From an uncultured bacterium (lineage in GTDB: Bacteria; Actinomycetota; Coriobacteriia; Coriobacteriales; Coriobacteriaceae), in assembly GCA_905215115.1 (NCBI GenBank), contig CAJMOP010000093.1, positions 1 through 7,821 on the forward strand: a DNA stretch of 7,821 nucleotides, given 5' to 3'. The translations under genes and the position numbers were made by a program. Numbering within the stretch: the stretch's first letter is position 1; the number at the start of each line of letters is the position of its first letter. The notes beneath the pieces were generated by a model. That model saw only the letters and a program-made list of their open reading frames with translations, was not told the DNA's origin and searched no databases. This document shows, one piece after another, positions 5,834 through 7,821 of the stretch.

Positions 5834-7579
5834 CTACGAGTGCACGACCACACACAGGCCGACGCTGATGCAGTCGTGGAGCGCCTTGGCATCGGCCAGG
5901 CGCAGGTTGATGCAGCCATGGCTTCCGCACCACTTATAGGACTCGGCATTGTCGAAGCTCTTGTCGTTTTGCCAGGTGGCGTCGTGGAAACCGATCATAT
6001 TGCCCTCGAACGGCATCCAATAGCTGACCGGGCTCTCGTATTTGGGCTTTCCGGTCTCGGGGTCTTTAGCACCGATGAGCTTGCTTGCGCCGTCGTTGCT
6101 GTTGATCTGCCACACGCCCTCCGGGGTGGCGTCTTCGCCCGGTTTGCCGGAAATAATGTTGGCCTCCCACACGATATTGCCGTTCTCGTCGTAGTAGCGC
6201 GCGTGCTGCTCGGACAGGTCGACGTCGATATAGGCCTTCCAATCGGGCTCGCCCTTGGCGGTAAACGTGTCGGCCTTCTTGGAGTACGAAATCTCGATAT
6301 CGCCGGTCTGCTTGTTATTGATAGCGTCCTCGACCTGCTTGGCGAGTGTGTCGCTGTCGATGGACCAGCCAAAGTCGCCGCCCTCGACAGCGCACTCCTT
6401 GCCGTCGGCGCGTGTCCACCAGCGGGTGGATCCCACGGTGTTAAAGCCGTTAGCGAGCTCGGCGGCCCAGCTGCCGATCTGCGACGTATCGAGCGTGGGG
6501 TTGGCCGGATCGGCAAAGCTGATCCACTGCAGCACCGAGCTGCCGTCCACTTTACCGGCATCATTGCCGTTGAGCTTAAGGGTCACGTTGACGCCCAGGA
6601 AGTTGTTGGCGGCATCGCATGCAGCCTGAATCTGGTCGTTGGTGAGGGTGCCGTTGAGCGGTTCGTAGGCGTCGTTGCCGATTTTGGTGATATCGACGTT
6701 CTCGATGAGCGACGCGAGCTCGATCTCGGCATATTTGATGACATGCTCGCGGTTGAGCTTCTCGTTGGAACGGGCCTTCTCAACGGTGAACTTGCCGGCC
6801 TTCTCATCATAGGAGCTGGTGGCCTCGAAGGTGCCCGAGCGGCCCTCGTTGAACTCGTCGATGGCGCTGCCCAGGTCCTCCTCAAACTGCTTTTGGTCAA
6901 AGGCATCGGAGAGCATGGACAGGTCGACGTCCTGGTCCAAGTCGACCGAGCCGTTCTTGGTGGCGCTAACGGTTTTACCGCCGAGCGACGCGATGAGGCG
7001 CGATGGCCACAACAGCGGCTCGTTTTTGCTGATAATCTCGTGGGCGGCTTCCTCGCCATCGACGATGGGCTCGTCGGACTCGGGCTGGTAGGTCCAGCTA
7101 AAGTCATCGCCCGACACGGTGAGCTTGTAGTGCTTCCATGCCGAGTTGACCTTGGTGGCTGCCGAAGATGCGTTAGAGAGCGAGATGTCGACGCCGGCGA
7201 TGGTAGTGTTGGGGTAAGCGACCTGCGAGAACGCCACGACGCCTACGATGTAGACGATCGCGACGAGACCGAGGACGACAAAGAGGGCCGTCTTGCCGCC
7301 CGACTTGCTGGTTTTGTTGGTGCGCTTGTCCGCGGGCCCGCGATTGCTTGCCGCGCGAGCGTGCGAAGGGCCCTGCTTGGGGGCGGGACCCTGTGCGGGG
7401 CGCTGCTGGTATTGCTGATGCTGCTGGTATTGACGCTGATTCGGGCGCTGGGAGGCATTGGCCGGGCCGTGTTGTTGGGTGTGGGCCGGCGCGATGGGGC
7501 GCGGCGATTGGACGCCGCCAGTATGCCTACTGGGCTGTTGCGGATCGGGAATCATGTTGCTGCGGTCGATTTGCGACAT
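5834..7579 (-). CDS. Membrane-anchored YkuD L,D-transpeptidase with peptidoglycan-binding domains
   Basis: This 581-residue enzyme is predicted to make 3-3 cross-links in peptidoglycan, or attach other groups to it, using a cysteine nucleophile. A disordered cytoplasmic N-terminus of about 95 residues rich in Gln, Pro and Ala is followed by one membrane helix at about 97-118. The extracellular part has two stretches that look like the PG_binding_4 (PF12229) domain, about 140-300 and 312-440. Both contain a related motif (SSYDEKAGKFT at 255-265 and SYSKKADTFT at 431-440). The YkuD catalytic domain covers about 446-580, with DLSEQHARYY at its start, His532 in GFHDA and the active-site motif SHGCINLR (553-560, nucleophile Cys556). 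All expected catalytic residues are present. The start ATG has AAGGA about 10 nt upstream. It is transcribed in the same direction as the MacAB-like operon, 129 bp ahead of it. Confidence 0.92.
   Translation of the reverse strand: MSQIDRSNMIPDPQQPSRHTGGVQSPRPIAPAHTQQHGPANASQRPNQRQYQQHQQYQQRPAQGPAPKQGPSHARAASNRGPADKRTNKTSKSGGKTALFVVLGLVAIVYIVGVVAFSQVAYPNTTIAGVDISLSNASSAATKVNSAWKHYKLTVSGDDFSWTYQPESDEPIVDGEEAAHEIISKNEPLLWPSRLIASLGGKTVSATKNGSVDLDQDVDLSMLSDAFDQKQFEEDLGSAIDEFNEGRSGTFEATSSYDEKAGKFTVEKARSNEKLNREHVIKYAEIELASLIENVDITKIGNDAYEPLNGTLTNDQIQAACDAANNFLGVNVTLKLNGNDAGKVDGSSVLQWISFADPANPTLDTSQIGSWAAELANGFNTVGSTRWWTRADGKECAVEGGDFGWSIDSDTLAKQVEDAINNKQTGDIEISYSKKADTFTAKGEPDWKAYIDVDLSEQHARYYDENGNIVWEANIISGKPGEDATPEGVWQINSNDGASKLIGAKDPETGKPKYESPVSYWMPFEGNMIGFHDATWQNDKSFDNAESYKWCGSHGCINLRLADAKALHDCISVGLCVVVHS
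7402..7437 (-). repeat. 18-bp tandem repeat encoding a Gln/Tyr motif
   Basis: GCTGCTGGTATTG occurs at 7402-7414 and at 7420-7432, giving two 18-bp units that match at 15 of 18 positions. On the coding strand they specify QYQQHQ-QYQQR in the cytoplasmic tail of the L,D-transpeptidase. The unit length keeps the reading frame, so copy-number change would alter tail length without breaking the gene. Confidence 0.7.
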
Positions 7580-7636
7580 CGTTTATATTTCCTTCGAGTT
7601 TCGCCTTGCGGCTCATCGTGTTTTAACTGGGCTTGC

Positions 7637-7642
7637 ATTATA
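7637..7642 (-). promoter_or_regulatory. Likely -10 box (TATAAT) of the L,D-transpeptidase gene
   Basis: A perfect TATAAT is read on the - strand at 7642-7637, about 58 bp upstream of the ATG. The matching -35 position at 17 bp is ACCACA, which agrees with TTGACA only at its last three bases. It lies in the 117-bp gap after the serine ammonia-lyase stop, so the transpeptidase probably has its own promoter. Confidence 0.5.
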
Positions 7643-7691
7643 GCGATTAGCCTGTTGTTTGTGGTGCGGAAACAGTATCAGTTTGGAGAAG

Positions 7692-7729
7692 TCTGCCTAT
7701 CCGCATATGCCGCATTTGGCGCAGGCAGA
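7692..7729 (-). repeat. 7-bp inverted repeat over the serine ammonia-lyase stop codon
   Basis: TCTGCCT (7692-7698) and AGGCAGA (7723-7729) can pair around a 24-nt loop that also contains the palindrome GCATATGC (7703-7710). It spans the end of the gene and could contribute to transcript ending, but no U-run follows on the - strand (CTTCTCC). Chance is a real alternative. Confidence 0.25.
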
Positions 7730-7821
7730 AAGCGCGGCCGGGGCTTGAGCGATGCCGCCCTTGGCCGTCTCGCGCAGGGTTGCCGGCAGGGCGTGGCCCA
7801 CCGAGAGCATCACATGCGCCA
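7697..7821 (-). CDS. sdaAA: L-serine ammonia-lyase (iron-sulfur dependent), alpha chain C-terminus, partial
   Basis: Only the last 40 codons are in the window; the gene runs off the right edge and ends with TAG at 7699-7697. The readable residues begin AHVMLSVGHALPATLRETAK and continue GGIAQAPAALSACAKCGICG. The pattern G-x-x-(L/M)-P-x-x-L-R-E-T-x-x-G-G-(I/L)-A-x-x-P is the C-terminus of the alpha domain of iron-sulfur L-serine dehydratases, and I recall it closely from the Bacillus SdaAA subunit. The enzyme converts L-serine to pyruvate and ammonia in the cytoplasm. An unusual end is the cysteine-rich tail CAKCGIC. Whether the enzyme is a separate alpha subunit or a single fused chain cannot be seen here, so the symbol is tentative. 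Confidence 0.75.
   Translation of the reverse strand, partial: AHVMLSVGHALPATLRETAKGGIAQAPAALSACAKCGICG

Noticed and set aside
6583..7107. Open frame of 174 codons on the - strand within the transpeptidase gene
   Set aside because: It is an alternate frame of the transpeptidase, rich in Pro, Ser, Thr and Arg. The real frame continues through without interruption.
1..7821. CRISPR array, tRNA or rRNA genes, phage or integrase genes
   Set aside because: No regularly spaced repeats, no tRNA-like cloverleaf or rRNA sequence, and no recombinase or phage motifs were seen on either strand.

Overview
This looks like a chromosomal segment of a high-GC Gram-positive bacterium. I would guess the Actinomycetota class Coriobacteriia, something like Collinsella. 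That guess rests on the GC-rich codon use, strong AAGGAG-type ribosome binding sites, a membrane-anchored L,D-transpeptidase, and a MacA-like adaptor with no outer-membrane partner in view. It was not confirmed by any search.

Layout. Bases 1-161 hold a perfect hairpin, a 10-nt direct repeat and a possible -10 box ahead of the first gene. On the + strand follow a multi-pass membrane protein of the lysylphosphatidylglycerol-synthase TM / UPF0104 (YbhN-like flippase-like) family at 162-1466 and a TetR/AcrR-type regulator at 1585-2196. The 102-bp gap between this regulator and the next, convergent gene is almost filled by an 86-nt near-complete palindrome (2209-2294). On the - strand, read right to left, are a partial gene for the C-terminus of iron-sulfur L-serine ammonia-lyase (right edge), a membrane-anchored YkuD L,D-transpeptidase with peptidoglycan-binding domains (7579-5834), and a tightly coupled three-gene operon: MacA-like adaptor (5704-4283), MacB/LolD-type ATPase (4283-3510) and FtsX/MacB-type permease (3513-2299). 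The operon genes overlap by 1 and 4 nt (TAATG and ATGA), so they are almost certainly co-translated.

How the genes fit together. Most of the window concerns the cell envelope: a peptidoglycan cross-linking enzyme, a MacAB-type tripartite-like transporter and a lipid-flippase-like membrane protein, with one TetR regulator beside the transporter. The 129-bp region between the transpeptidase and the transporter operon contains a 12-bp-arm palindrome overlapping a TATAAT box, plus a second dyad, so it is the most likely control point of the operon. The TetR protein is a reasonable but unproven candidate to act there.

No CRISPR array, rRNA, tRNA, integrase or transposase gene is visible. The protein-coding content is made of known families. 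The features that known gene families do not explain are the non-coding palindromes, above all the one at 2209-2294.
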